Shown piece after piece: positions 56,801 to 64,000 of a DNA stretch of 64,000 nucleotides. How positions within the stretch are numbered: position 1 is the stretch's first letter; each line of letters starts with the position of its first letter. The DNA is taken from NCBI RefSeq assembly GCF_036492835.1, contig NZ_AP025315.1, positions 490,073-554,072 of the forward strand, written 5' to 3'. The translations under genes were made by a program, and so were the position numbers. Origin of the DNA: Fulvitalea axinellae. GTDB taxonomy: Bacteria; Bacteroidota; Bacteroidia; Cytophagales; Cyclobacteriaceae. Below the pieces are notes generated by a model. That model saw only the letters and a list, made by a program, of their open reading frames with translations. It searched no databases and was not told where the DNA came from.

Positions 56801-59800
56801 TTATACCACTATGGGGTTGGTGGGATCGGATAAGCTAGTCGGTCAACTGGAAAGGGATACCGGAGAAGATACCGGATATTATAAGATAACAAAAGGTAGT
56901 CTGGCTCCTGATATTCCGGCTAATTATACGATGACCGTTGTTCCCGAAAAATTTGAAATCACTAAAGCGGATTTGAAGGTGGTTCCGAAGCCTGGGCAAA
57001 AGAAAGTGTATGGCGAGACGGATTCCGCATTGGAATATGATAACCTTATCGGTTTGGTAGCTGGAGATAAGATGATAGGTTCTCTTTCTAGGGATTCGGG
57101 TGAGAACGCTGGAAACTATGCCATCACTTTGGGAAGCCTGAAACCGGAAAAAGACAATTATAATGTCACGCTTCAGGCCGATGTTTTCAAAATTGAGAAA
57201 GCCCCTGTAACGGTAACGCCCCTTGATGGCCAAAGCAAGGTATACGGCGAGTCTGACCCTATCTTGGACTATACGGCCAATGGGTTGATAGGGACGGATA
57301 AACTTAACGGAAGCTTGAAACGTCAAGCCGGTGAGGATGCTGGTGACTATACAATTTTGCAAGGAAGTCTCGCCTTGCCTGATGTCCGTAATTATACGCT
57401 GAATGTCTCCCCCTCTACTTTTCGTATTGTCAAGGCGAATCTGAAAGTGGTTCCGAAATCCGGGCAAAAGAAGATTTATGGCGAATCGGATCCAGCCTTG
57501 GAATACGATAATCTTATCGGATTGATCGCCGGCGATAAAATGACAGGCGCACTCTCACGAAATCCAGGAGAAAACGCTGGTGATTACGCTTTTATATTGG
57601 GAAGCCTGAAGCCGGAAAAAGACAATTATAATGTAACTCTTCAAACTGACGTTTTTAAAGTCGAGAAAGCGCCGTTAACGATTACTCCCCAAGCTGGACA
57701 GACAAAAGTTTACGGTAGCTCTGATCCGGAAATTACGTATTCGGTCAGTGGATTGGTCGGTTCCGATAAAATTGTAGGGAGACTAGAAAGGGAAATGGGT
57801 GATGACGTAGGTTTTTATAAAATCATCCGAGGAAGTTTGACCGCAAAGAAAAACACAAACTATACAGTATCGGTTGTTCCCGAGAAATTTGAGATCACCA
57901 AGGCAAATCTGAAGGTGGTGCCGAAAGCGGACCAAAGCAAAGTGTATGGAGAATCGGACCCGGTTTTGGAATACGAAACCCTTAACGGTCTTGTCGCCGG
58001 TGATAAGATAACAGGCTTTTTGTCTAGAAATTCAGGTGAAAATGCCGGAGACTATGCCATCACGCTAGGAAGTCTAAAGCCGGAAAAAGACAATTATAAT
58101 ATAACCTTGCAAGCCGGTGTTTTTAAAATTGAGAAAGCTCCTGTTACAGTAACGCCTCTTGATGGCCAAAGCAAGGTGTACGGCGAGTCGGACCCTACCT
58201 TGGACTATGCGGTCAACGGGTTGGTTGGTACGGATAAACTGAACGGGAGTTTAGGGCGCCAAGTCGGTGAGGACGCTGGGGATTATGCTATACTGCAAGG
58301 AAGTCTATCATTGCCAAATGCCCGTAATTATACATTGAATTTTTCTCCTTCTACTTTTCATATCGCCAAAGCGGATCTGAAAGTTGTACCGAAACCCAAT
58401 CAGAAGAAGGTTTATGGCGAATCGGATCCGGCCTTGGAATACGATAATCTTATCGGGTTGGTAGCCGGAGATAATATGGTAGGCGAACTCTCACGAAATC
58501 CAGGAGAAAACGCCGGTGATTACGTTTTTACTTTGGGAAGTCTAAAGCCGGAAAAAGACAATTATAATATAACTCTTCAGGCTGATGTTTTTAAGATCGA
58601 AAAAGCCCCTTTGAAGATAACGCCAAAAGTTGGACAGACAAAGGTATATGGCCAACCCGATCCTGCTTTTGAATTTGATGTAACGGGCTTGGTCGGAAGC
58701 GATAAAGTTCGTGGAAATATTAGAAGAGAATCAGGGGAAGATGCCGGGCAATATAATTTCCTTTTAGGATCAATCATTGTCGATAACTCCGATAATTACA
58801 CACTACAATTTGATAATACCGATTTTAAAATCATCCCCGCTCCTGTTACGGTTACGCCGGATTCGAAACTATCAAAAATATATGGTGATGTTGATCCCGA
58901 ACTTGCTTATCAGACGACGGGGTTATTGGGTGACGACCGTCTCTATGGAGAGTTGGGAAGAGTTGTGGGAGAGAATGCGGGTACATACGCTATCAATTTG
59001 GGTAGCCTTTCGGGGGGGAAGAACTATTCCCTTACGCTTGAAAACGGGGCGTTTAAAATAACCCCTCGCCCAATGAATATCACCATTCGAACGGGACAGC
59101 AGAAGATATACGGAGACAATGATCCTACTTTTGAATATGATGCGGAAGGACTAGTTTCCGGCGATAATATGGCGGGGCGATTGGAACGCCATGAAGGTGA
59201 AGATACAGGTGTATATCCCATAAAGCAAGGAAGCCTCAAGCCTCAGAATGCAGGCAACTATACGGTGAAGTTTGTTTCCGGCGACTTTAACATCACTCCT
59301 GCCCCACTGACTATTGGGGTGTATGACGAGGACAGGCGGGTGATTGATCCGAATCCTGAATTTGAGATTTACTACGAAGGCTTCAAAAGTGGAGATGATG
59401 AAAAGGTATTGACCAAGATTCCTGTGGCGACTACCACCGCTACAGAGGATTCGGATCCGGGTATCTACCCTATTTCGATAAGTGAGGTGTCGTCTAAAAA
59501 TTATATTATTCAATTGAAATCAGGGGTGCTGACCATTCTTGACAGAGAGCCTTTGGATATCCCTACTTTACTTACGCCGAATGGCGACGGAATGAATGAT
59601 AATTGGAATATCCTGAATCTCGAATACTACGATTGGGTCAGCGTAAAGATCTATACCGGAGCCGGAAAGGTGGTGTTTTTTGACGAGAAGTACAGGTATG
59701 AGGAAGAGTGGAATCCCAAAGATCTCGATTCCGGGACTTACGCTTACACGGTGGAGACCAGCGAAGGTAACGTTTACCGTGGACGTTTGATCATCCGAAA

Positions 59801-59804
59801 ATAG
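53859..59804 (+). CDS. Giant MBG-repeat adhesin with T9SS type B (CHU_C) domain
   Basis: The frame is open from 53829; likely starts are ATG 53859 or 53880, just before the signal peptide (AMLALGVLLLFSSEAHAQ). About 1981 residues. The N-terminal part is LRR-like (LRTLNCGGV, LRRLYCSNDGIQRVALSNLP, LTTLNLDGMTNLKVLQCAFN), followed by an Ig/PKD-like domain. From about residue 500 there are 17 MBG modules, each with a K-x-YG-x-x-DP core, plus a degenerate eighteenth. The C-terminus (LTPNGDGMNDNWNI, GKVVFFDEKYRYEEEW, GTYAYTVETSEGNVYRGRL) is the gliding-motility type CHU_C domain. It is a SprB-like surface adhesin, exported with the PorP/SprF protein encoded next. Confidence 0.9.
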   Translation, partial: PTTHHPMIFRYAMLALGVLLLFSSEAHAQNYHRGDLQALQNILNNNDPNNRIPWAINVGAGTISNTAGTVYWNTENPKRVSDLQISNKEISGVVDLRAFAKLKVFQCNENPNAEGALIDGLNNLELFYFNRSGIKSIVARNLPKLRTLNCGGVTASRVLSNVQIENLPELDDIQITYGDFSDLNLSNLPKLRRLYCSNDGIQRVALSNLPSLDFVELGNNELTSLNINHLRSVSSLYLQWNKLTTLNLDGMTNLKVLQCAFNQLTSISTAGITSMDRITINGNSLPMSRLVALPPAPYEYLLTQKDVQLASKTEFRMNSDVLDLSSEVSLEGKTTTFSWKKGWTTAVVKPSGSVDASTDIERTAAGNFKFLKPGDYTCRMTNDKVGTRYSYGWYAETVKYTVLDLDPPTMSVLPLHEREYLDVFNLNFTTNSAGAVSYTIVGDGKGATVDNTGKVTVGNLGDFQIRIDVAATGVHAAASETVQVSVKPKALDITIDPGQTQVYGPPENLKFTAPGLPKADEIYFRFSLSTLDVGDQEVTRATVVGTGNYTIKSFVPGIRKITPAPLTVTVTPGQTSVYGQAKAWQYTHPPLYQAKDALTGTLAPEQIAGAFSDAGTYTTADGSLACPSGNYTVSVVHVPVEITQAPLTITVDKDQSKIYGQADPAVFTYTTTGLVAGDAMQGKLSRATNENVGVYPIVINDLKPVKTGNYKTPVFIGESFEVKRATLKVTPEANQKKQYGEADPTLKFKVEGLAPWDSYTGNIGRIAGERAGVYTYTLGYVTPSGSPANYIRTLDPTEKFEISKAVVKIKAKTGQSKEYGEADPALLYDTEGLVAGDMITGALVRDTGDDAGKFVITQGSVAPTNPADYTVQFQPSDFEILPKKLAVSVLPNQSVVYGKTPDWKYTHPALLQAKDALTGSVSVPHKNAGSYTTENGTLTCPSGNYILDISHAAVLIKPAPLTVTPTIGQAKTYGQTDPTFTYTTMGLVGSDKLVGQLERDTGEDTGYYKITKGSLAPDIPANYTMTVVPEKFEITKADLKVVPKPGQKKVYGETDSALEYDNLIGLVAGDKMIGSLSRDSGENAGNYAITLGSLKPEKDNYNVTLQADVFKIEKAPVTVTPLDGQSKVYGESDPILDYTANGLIGTDKLNGSLKRQAGEDAGDYTILQGSLALPDVRNYTLNVSPSTFRIVKANLKVVPKSGQKKIYGESDPALEYDNLIGLIAGDKMTGALSRNPGENAGDYAFILGSLKPEKDNYNVTLQTDVFKVEKAPLTITPQAGQTKVYGSSDPEITYSVSGLVGSDKIVGRLEREMGDDVGFYKIIRGSLTAKKNTNYTVSVVPEKFEITKANLKVVPKADQSKVYGESDPVLEYETLNGLVAGDKITGFLSRNSGENAGDYAITLGSLKPEKDNYNITLQAGVFKIEKAPVTVTPLDGQSKVYGESDPTLDYAVNGLVGTDKLNGSLGRQVGEDAGDYAILQGSLSLPNARNYTLNFSPSTFHIAKADLKVVPKPNQKKVYGESDPALEYDNLIGLVAGDNMVGELSRNPGENAGDYVFTLGSLKPEKDNYNITLQADVFKIEKAPLKITPKVGQTKVYGQPDPAFEFDVTGLVGSDKVRGNIRRESGEDAGQYNFLLGSIIVDNSDNYTLQFDNTDFKIIPAPVTVTPDSKLSKIYGDVDPELAYQTTGLLGDDRLYGELGRVVGENAGTYAINLGSLSGGKNYSLTLENGAFKITPRPMNITIRTGQQKIYGDNDPTFEYDAEGLVSGDNMAGRLERHEGEDTGVYPIKQGSLKPQNAGNYTVKFVSGDFNITPAPLTIGVYDEDRRVIDPNPEFEIYYEGFKSGDDEKVLTKIPVATTTATEDSDPGIYPISISEVSSKNYIIQLKSGVLTILDREPLDIPTLLTPNGDGMNDNWNILNLEYYDWVSVKIYTGAGKVVFFDEKYRYEEEWNPKDLDSGTYAYTVETSEGNVYRGRLIIRK
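55330..59290 (+). repeat. 17 MBG modules, the later ones in paired super-repeats
   Basis: The modules are about 75-80 residues long. From about 56960 to 58660 they alternate between two types, one starting LKVVPK-Q-K-YGE-D and ending TLGSLKPEKDNYN, the other starting VTP-GQ-KVYG. The duplicating unit is therefore about 460 bp, two modules. Confidence 0.85.
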
Positions 59805-59828
59805 ACTTCCAACCTTAGCGCCAGAGAA

Positions 59829-60854
59829 ATGAAAAACAGTGTTTACATATTGACCCTAGTCGTCTTGTTTATAATGTCAGCTCAAATAGTAAGGGCGCAA
59901 TATACGGTCGATTACAGACAATATTACCAAAATCCGCAAACGCTTAATCCCGCTTATGCCGGCATTGACGGTAACTGGAGTTTTAATTTGGGTTATGGAT
60001 CCACAAGCCTTGACCAAGATCAAAAAGCTTCGAATTATTATATCGGAGCTAATCTTACCTTCCCGAAAATACAGAAAAGCGAATTGGACGTATTGATGCG
60101 TTATTGCGCCAAACCTAAATTTAGCAAAAGAAAGCCCGGAGTCCCGAGAAAGTTATACGGTGGCGGACAGGTAAGACATGGCTTTGGCGCTACACTTTAT
60201 AAGCGGGATTTCAGAATCACTAGCCGACAAGAATACGCCCTGACCTATGCCGTGCATGTGCCGCTTAGTCGTTCGCTTATGGTTTCCGGTGGTGCCGGAA
60301 TGCTTAGCGTTCTTGACAGAATTCACTTTGACGCGCTGAATGTCCGACATGAGATGGACCCGATATATCAGGATTTACAGGAGGGCGAAGACAATTGGAA
60401 TTATTATGCGGCGCAAGTCGGTGTGGCTATTCATTCCCGAAGAATATATTTGGGTTATGCGTTCAAGAGTAAATTGAGATCAAGTGGTGCGCCCGGCGAT
60501 TTGGGGGCGGAAGGAGATACTCACCAAATGTCAGGTGGAGTCAGATTTAGCTTGTCTCCCGATATCGAATGGCTTAACTCCGCTAACGTCGGGTTAGGAT
60601 TGGATGATGCGAAGATGGCCGTTACCAGTCAATTGCAATACAAAGATCTGATTCGGGCGGGAGCGATTTACGATTATCAGGAATCCATAAGCGGTATATT
60701 GGGAATAGCCATCGGAGATTACGCTCGGACGGATTTCACCTTGGCTTATCCCCTAGAAAGCCAATATGCCCAATTGGATAGTAAAATCCTTTATGAGGTA
60801 TCTTTGAGCTTCTTTGCTTTTAAAGCAAAAAGTAGAGCGAAGTATTTTTGGTAA
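59829..60854 (+). CDS. PorP/SprF-family T9SS outer-membrane protein
   Basis: A 341-residue protein with a signal peptide (LTLVVLFIMSAQIVRAQ) and the family opening DYRQYYQNPQTLNPAYAGID. It continues as a beta-barrel with glycine-rich strands (VSGGAGMLSVLDRIHFDALN; IYLGYAFKSKLRSSG) and ends in an outer-membrane strand rich in F/K. PorP/SprF proteins are needed for secretion and anchoring of CHU_C-tailed adhesins. Its gene starts 24 bases behind the MBG adhesin stop, a typical pair. Confidence 0.93.
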   Translation: MKNSVYILTLVVLFIMSAQIVRAQYTVDYRQYYQNPQTLNPAYAGIDGNWSFNLGYGSTSLDQDQKASNYYIGANLTFPKIQKSELDVLMRYCAKPKFSKRKPGVPRKLYGGGQVRHGFGATLYKRDFRITSRQEYALTYAVHVPLSRSLMVSGGAGMLSVLDRIHFDALNVRHEMDPIYQDLQEGEDNWNYYAAQVGVAIHSRRIYLGYAFKSKLRSSGAPGDLGAEGDTHQMSGGVRFSLSPDIEWLNSANVGLGLDDAKMAVTSQLQYKDLIRAGAIYDYQESISGILGIAIGDYARTDFTLAYPLESQYAQLDSKILYEVSLSFFAFKAKSRAKYFW

Positions 60855-60980
60855 ATGAACGAAGCCGTTAGAGTATTTCATCTTTAAGGAAGATGAGAAA
60901 TTAGTAGTTGAGTGATATAGCATTCTGCCAATACTGCGAAAATCCGGTTTGAGCCCATTCTATTTCAATGAAAAAGTAAG

Positions 60981-61007
60981 CCCGCCGAATCATTTCCGGC
61001 GGGTTTT
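60981..61007. terminator. Bidirectional rho-independent terminator
   Basis: The stem cccgccg/cggcggg with a 9-base loop is followed by tttt on the plus strand and by cttactttttc on the minus strand, between the convergent PorP/SprF gene and the 61032 gene. Confidence 0.85.
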
Positions 61008-61031
61008 AGAAATATTACTCAACTCAATTCC

Positions 61032-62540
61032 TTACAGGTAGTTGACCGGAATGTAAGATGTACGCTCTTCACCCATAATGTATTTTCCAGACATCTTTTC
61101 GTCGTCGCATTGCAAACCTTGCGGGATCACTTCTTTGTTTTTGACTTCAAACTCAGCCTCAGCAAACGGATTTCCGTCAACCAAATATTCTACCCGGTAT
61201 TTGGCGTCTTGCAAACGTCGGATATAATGCCACTCGTTCAATGGCTTGTCCGCAATCTCACGGAAGACCGTTTTTCCGCTTCCCGTATAGTGCCTCAACA
61301 AGACCACTTGCGCTCCCGAAAGTTTCATAGCGACATCAGGTTGCGCGCGGGCGTCCAAAGTCGGGTCATGCATCTCGTCAGTAAGCCCGTAGAGCTTACC
61401 GTTTTTGTACAGACGGGCTTGGAGCAGTACCTCCTCTTTTCCCTTTTCAATCAGGTCCAAAAGGCGGTTATACGATAAGGTGAAGACAGCCTTTGCGTTC
61501 CGCTCATCTTTATTGTGTTCGATTTCAACACGAAGGTATTCGTTCTCCGGAGCTTTAAGATTGTAGATCTCCGACAGTTCGTGCGTTTCATCAGGGTTCT
61601 TTACGGTATATACCTCAAAGTCAACCACGAAGAACGTGTGTTGCCCATAGATCTTATAAGCCAACTGGTATTTGCCCGGCTTAAGGCGTGAGAAGCTTTT
61701 GTGTCCTTCGAACGTATTTTTCACCCTTTCCAACCAACGACGGCCACGGTGCCCTTTGGCTATATTGAAAGATTCTATCGTTTCGCCGTTTTGAATTAGG
61801 TCTATGCTCAGCGCGTCCCAGTTGTACTGAATATTACGACCTTCGGTTGTTTTGCTTGGGAGAAAGAAAACAGCGGTTTGCAGAAAATCCAGATCGCCTT
61901 TTTCGGCGTTGATTTTCAGATTGCGGTTAATGTAACTGTTAAATTCGACGATGGGAGGTGTCGTGCGACCCGTTTTTGGATCTGGTATAAAGCATTCGTT
62001 CACAGTTTTCTCAAAATCCAAAGCCTTCGCTTTTTCCTCTGCCGATTTTCTGTCTTTACCAATGATAAATACCTTTTTTACGTATGAAGGACGGTCAATT
62101 TTATAACCCGTACTTGTCATCTTGAACCATACTTCCTTATAAAGATCCTTATCGATCGGGTAAGCGACGGCCCACAAGCCTTCACGCTTACGTCCATGGA
62201 TGAATTGGGGCAAGTAGATCTCGTCATCAGTATTGTCGGTGACAAATTCGCAGGAAATTTTACCCTCGAAGGGCGATTTCTCAGCCTTGACATTTGTCTT
62301 CTTCTCGCCACCATTCATCAACTCCTTAAGCAATTCACTAGCAATGGATTTGATCATGTCCATCACTCCGCCTTCCGGTTTACTTTTTGAACTGCCAGTG
62401 TTGTCAATTTGACGCTCTATTTTAAATTGCGAGTCGCTTTGGCTGATTACCTTAAAAGTATGGCTAGGGGTATTACCCTCAACATCATAGGCGTACCAAA
62501 GACTGTTTTGTGCGAATGTTTTCTTGATTTTATCGCTCAT
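61032..62540 (-). CDS. Unknown cytoplasmic protein with WAVAY motif
   Basis: Start taken at ATG 62540 (MSDKIKKTFAQNSLWYAYDV), since the upstream extension looks unnatural; 502 residues. There is no signal peptide. The first part has a compact beta domain (TFKVISQSDSQFKIERQIDN), a helix (MDMIKSIASELLKELMNGG) and REGLWAVAYPIDKDLYKEVW, which is shared in character with the gene at 62882. The middle and C-terminus are beta-sandwich-like (KPGKYQLAYKIYGQHTFFVV; DAKYRVEYLVDGNPFAEAEF). It may be part of a secretion or effector locus extending beyond the window. I do not recognise the family. Confidence 0.75.
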   Translation of the reverse strand: MSDKIKKTFAQNSLWYAYDVEGNTPSHTFKVISQSDSQFKIERQIDNTGSSKSKPEGGVMDMIKSIASELLKELMNGGEKKTNVKAEKSPFEGKISCEFVTDNTDDEIYLPQFIHGRKREGLWAVAYPIDKDLYKEVWFKMTSTGYKIDRPSYVKKVFIIGKDRKSAEEKAKALDFEKTVNECFIPDPKTGRTTPPIVEFNSYINRNLKINAEKGDLDFLQTAVFFLPSKTTEGRNIQYNWDALSIDLIQNGETIESFNIAKGHRGRRWLERVKNTFEGHKSFSRLKPGKYQLAYKIYGQHTFFVVDFEVYTVKNPDETHELSEIYNLKAPENEYLRVEIEHNKDERNAKAVFTLSYNRLLDLIEKGKEEVLLQARLYKNGKLYGLTDEMHDPTLDARAQPDVAMKLSGAQVVLLRHYTGSGKTVFREIADKPLNEWHYIRRLQDAKYRVEYLVDGNPFAEAEFEVKNKEVIPQGLQCDDEKMSGKYIMGEERTSYIPVNYL

Positions 62541-62590
62541 AGTATTTTTGTTTTTTTCAAAGACAAAGGACAGGCTATCCAACACGGCCA

Positions 62591-62782
62591 CTACCGCTCG
62601 TTTCGGCTGATTTGAGTCGGTTCACCATTGGACTTGGAGTTCCAGCGAATACTGCGTATGGCAAACACTAATTGATGTATCCATTCGCCACCAGGCAATA
62701 TTTGCACTAGTGCCGGCCAGTATTCTTTCAGCATTCCGAACAGATATTGTTTGGCTAAATCAGATAAAACCTCTCTAAGCAT
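62591..62782 (-). CDS. Small hypothetical protein
   Basis: A 63-residue frame, MLREVLSDLAKQYLFGMLKE then YWPALVQILPGGEWIHQLVF, helical with an amphipathic first half and a polar tail (NSKSNGEPTQISRNER). It lies 51 bases before the WAVAY gene's start and about 100 bases after the 62882 gene on the same strand. Its position in a tight row of same-strand genes supports it, but no family is known to me. Confidence 0.45.
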   Translation of the reverse strand: MLREVLSDLAKQYLFGMLKEYWPALVQILPGGEWIHQLVFAIRSIRWNSKSNGEPTQISRNER

Positions 62783-62817
62783 TGTAGCGGGCTGAAATAG
62801 TTTTCGTTATTTATTTT

Positions 62818-62874
62818 GTAGGCCAAAGAGTTGAGTGGCACGAGCTTATATCCACTCAACTGTCTGTGGCCTAC
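62818..62874 (-). promoter_or_regulatory. Long two-part hairpin between WAVAY-type genes
   Basis: The outer stem gtaggcca/tggcctac (62818-62825 and 62867-62874) encloses the inner stem gttgagtgg/ccactcaac (62830-62838 and 62852-62860). It starts 8 bases after the 62882 gene's stop. There is no T tract, so attenuator, processing site or transcript stabiliser are as likely as a terminator. Confidence 0.6.
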
Positions 62875-62881
62875 TTAAATG

Positions 62882-64000
62882 TTATTGCACCTTATCGCAG
62901 CTCAATGGCTTGATTGCGCCTGTAGTGTGCTGGCGGAGAGAAGAGGCATAGTTGCCGCCACCGAGGTATTTTCTTATGAATCCGAAGTTTCTGTGCGCGC
63001 AACCCTCGTCTGAAGAGTAAAGTACATTTCCTTCAATGTATTTACCTTCGATGTTTCCGTAATCGTCTTTGAGAATTTGCCAGTCCATAGTGATTATCAC
63101 TCTTTTGAACCGCACGTTTGACCATTTTCTTTTGTTTTGCGCCCAGAGTTTGATCTGCGAGAGCATTTCGGCTTCTATAGCGCCGTCTTTCTTCACCGCT
63201 GTTGGCAATTTGTGAGACTTCAAGATCTCTTCTTCCAGCTTTTTTGACATCTGCTTCAACTGATCGGCACCGGCGCTTACGTCAAAATTAAAATATCCGA
63301 AAATGAGCTCCTCGTCTTGTTTCATATCGCCATCGGTGAGTGAAATCCGCATACGATGCTTGTAAGACCCAAGCCTTTCGCCCATTCTTCCCATGAGAAA
63401 TTTGGCTCCGCCTTTATCCATTTTCAGGTCAGACGCACTTGAAGGCATAACTTGGAAAACTACGTAATTTTTGTCCAGGTCAGATTCCTGGAGGGTTTTG
63501 ACCGTACATTGATTCGCAATCTCATTTTCTTTGAGCGACATATCCTTGTCGGATTTATCCACCCCTATGGTGATCCAATAGTTCCAGTTGCCGTAAGCGT
63601 CATAAAACGAATTGGTCAAGCGTTTTAGATATTTGTTTTGTTTCAAAGGCGCTGGCAAATAAGCCACCGCCCAGATTGGCTCTCCTACTTTGAAATCCTT
63701 TTTGATATTTGAAGGGGCTTCCTTACCTACCGTTGGTTCACTCGAAAAAAATACGATCTCACCAACGTGTTTCTTGTGGAAGTCCGAGGTGGGACGTTTG
63801 ACAAAATACTCAGGAGCTTCTACGGTTTTGGCTTCTTTCTGCTTTGAAAAACCGCCAAGTTCTTTGGCAAAAGAAGATTTGATGCCCAATTTCTTCTTCG
63901 CTTCTTTTAATGATTTTTTGTCTTTGCCGAGAGCCGCTTTCTCTTTGACGCGGTTCATTTTGTCCAGCTCCAACAGGCTGATCACTCCCCCTTCATTGAC
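62882..64000 (-). CDS. Unknown protein with WAVAY motif, N-terminus outside window
   Basis: The minus-strand frame is open to the window edge (VNEGGVISLLELDKMNRVKE), so the start lies beyond; 372 residues are visible. A lysine-rich helix comes first (KEAKKKLGIKSSFAKEL), then GEPIWAVAYLPAPLKQNKYL with ITIGVDKSDKDMSLKENE, the same order of elements as in the 61032 protein (WAVAYPIDKDLYK ... FIIGKDRKSAEEKAK). The C-terminal half has VRFKRVIITMDWQILKDDYG and YSSDEGCAHRNFGFIRKYLG. No signal peptide is visible in this part. Paralogy with the 61032 gene is read by eye; function unknown. Confidence 0.75.
   Translation of the reverse strand, partial: VNEGGVISLLELDKMNRVKEKAALGKDKKSLKEAKKKLGIKSSFAKELGGFSKQKEAKTVEAPEYFVKRPTSDFHKKHVGEIVFFSSEPTVGKEAPSNIKKDFKVGEPIWAVAYLPAPLKQNKYLKRLTNSFYDAYGNWNYWITIGVDKSDKDMSLKENEIANQCTVKTLQESDLDKNYVVFQVMPSSASDLKMDKGGAKFLMGRMGERLGSYKHRMRISLTDGDMKQDEELIFGYFNFDVSAGADQLKQMSKKLEEEILKSHKLPTAVKKDGAIEAEMLSQIKLWAQNKRKWSNVRFKRVIITMDWQILKDDYGNIEGKYIEGNVLYSSDEGCAHRNFGFIRKYLGGGNYASSLRQHTTGAIKPLSCDKVQ

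Overview
The window looks like a chromosome or large-plasmid segment of a Bacteroidota bacterium, most likely a gliding marine member of the Cytophagales (the lineage is inferred, not computed). The support is: a SusC/SusD pair with a FecR anti-sigma factor and an ECF sigma factor; proteins ending in type IX secretion (T9SS) type A and type B (CHU_C-like) sorting domains; a PorP/SprF-family protein directly behind a giant adhesin; a Bacteroidota-type TPR-HTH regulator; DUF2490, DUF6770 and Lin1244/Lin1753 (DUF4373) proteins; and -7 boxes of the TAnnTTTG type. No rRNA, tRNA or CRISPR array was recognised.

Layout. 1-1204: start of a quinol-dependent nitric oxide reductase gene, leaving the window on the minus strand. 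1.6-4.4 kb: an unknown basic protein and a protein with a region resembling the HopA1 effector fold. 4.8-12.5 kb: ordinary metabolic and transport genes (Tat-exported lipoprotein sulfatase, D-cysteine desulfhydrase-type PLP enzyme, Trm11/UPF0020-type RNA methyltransferase, AraC regulator, DHA2 drug exporter, DUF2490 outer-membrane protein). 12.5-30 kb: an accessory, decaying zone with three insertion sequences (IS5-, IS3- and IS1182-type), a beta-propeller lipoprotein gene broken by one in-frame stop, a DUF6770 gene cut by an IS, a phage-like replication module, a set of small genes beside a two-helix SLATT-like protein, and a decayed second copy of one small gene 7 kb away. 30.2-32.9 kb: a 908-residue protein with a lysine/arginine-rich N-terminus, repeated RRxS/T motifs and a helical C-terminal half, a good candidate for an injected or host-directed protein.

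33.4-51.6 kb: cell-surface proteins and polymer uptake. A 1365-residue LRR/Ig/Big-like protein with three almost identical 261-bp repeats is followed on the minus strand by a fecR-susC-susD-sigma group in unusual order. Next come a 1326-residue VCBS protein with nine 51-residue repeats, and a TPR-HTH regulator. 52.0-53.7 kb: a YhcG-like nuclease gene followed at once by a macro-domain gene. 53.9-60.9 kb: a roughly 1980-residue adhesin made of 17 MBG modules with a T9SS type B tail, followed by its PorP/SprF partner. 61.0-64.0 kb: three minus-strand genes without signal peptides. The two larger ones share a region around the motif WAVAY, and a long two-part hairpin lies between two of the genes.

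The best leads for something undescribed are the 908-residue RRxS protein, the HopA1-like protein with its upstream partner, the paralogous WAVAY genes at the right edge, the YhcG-macro pair, and the SLATT/small-membrane-protein cassette with its relic. All domain calls come from reading protein sequences by eye; none was checked against a database.
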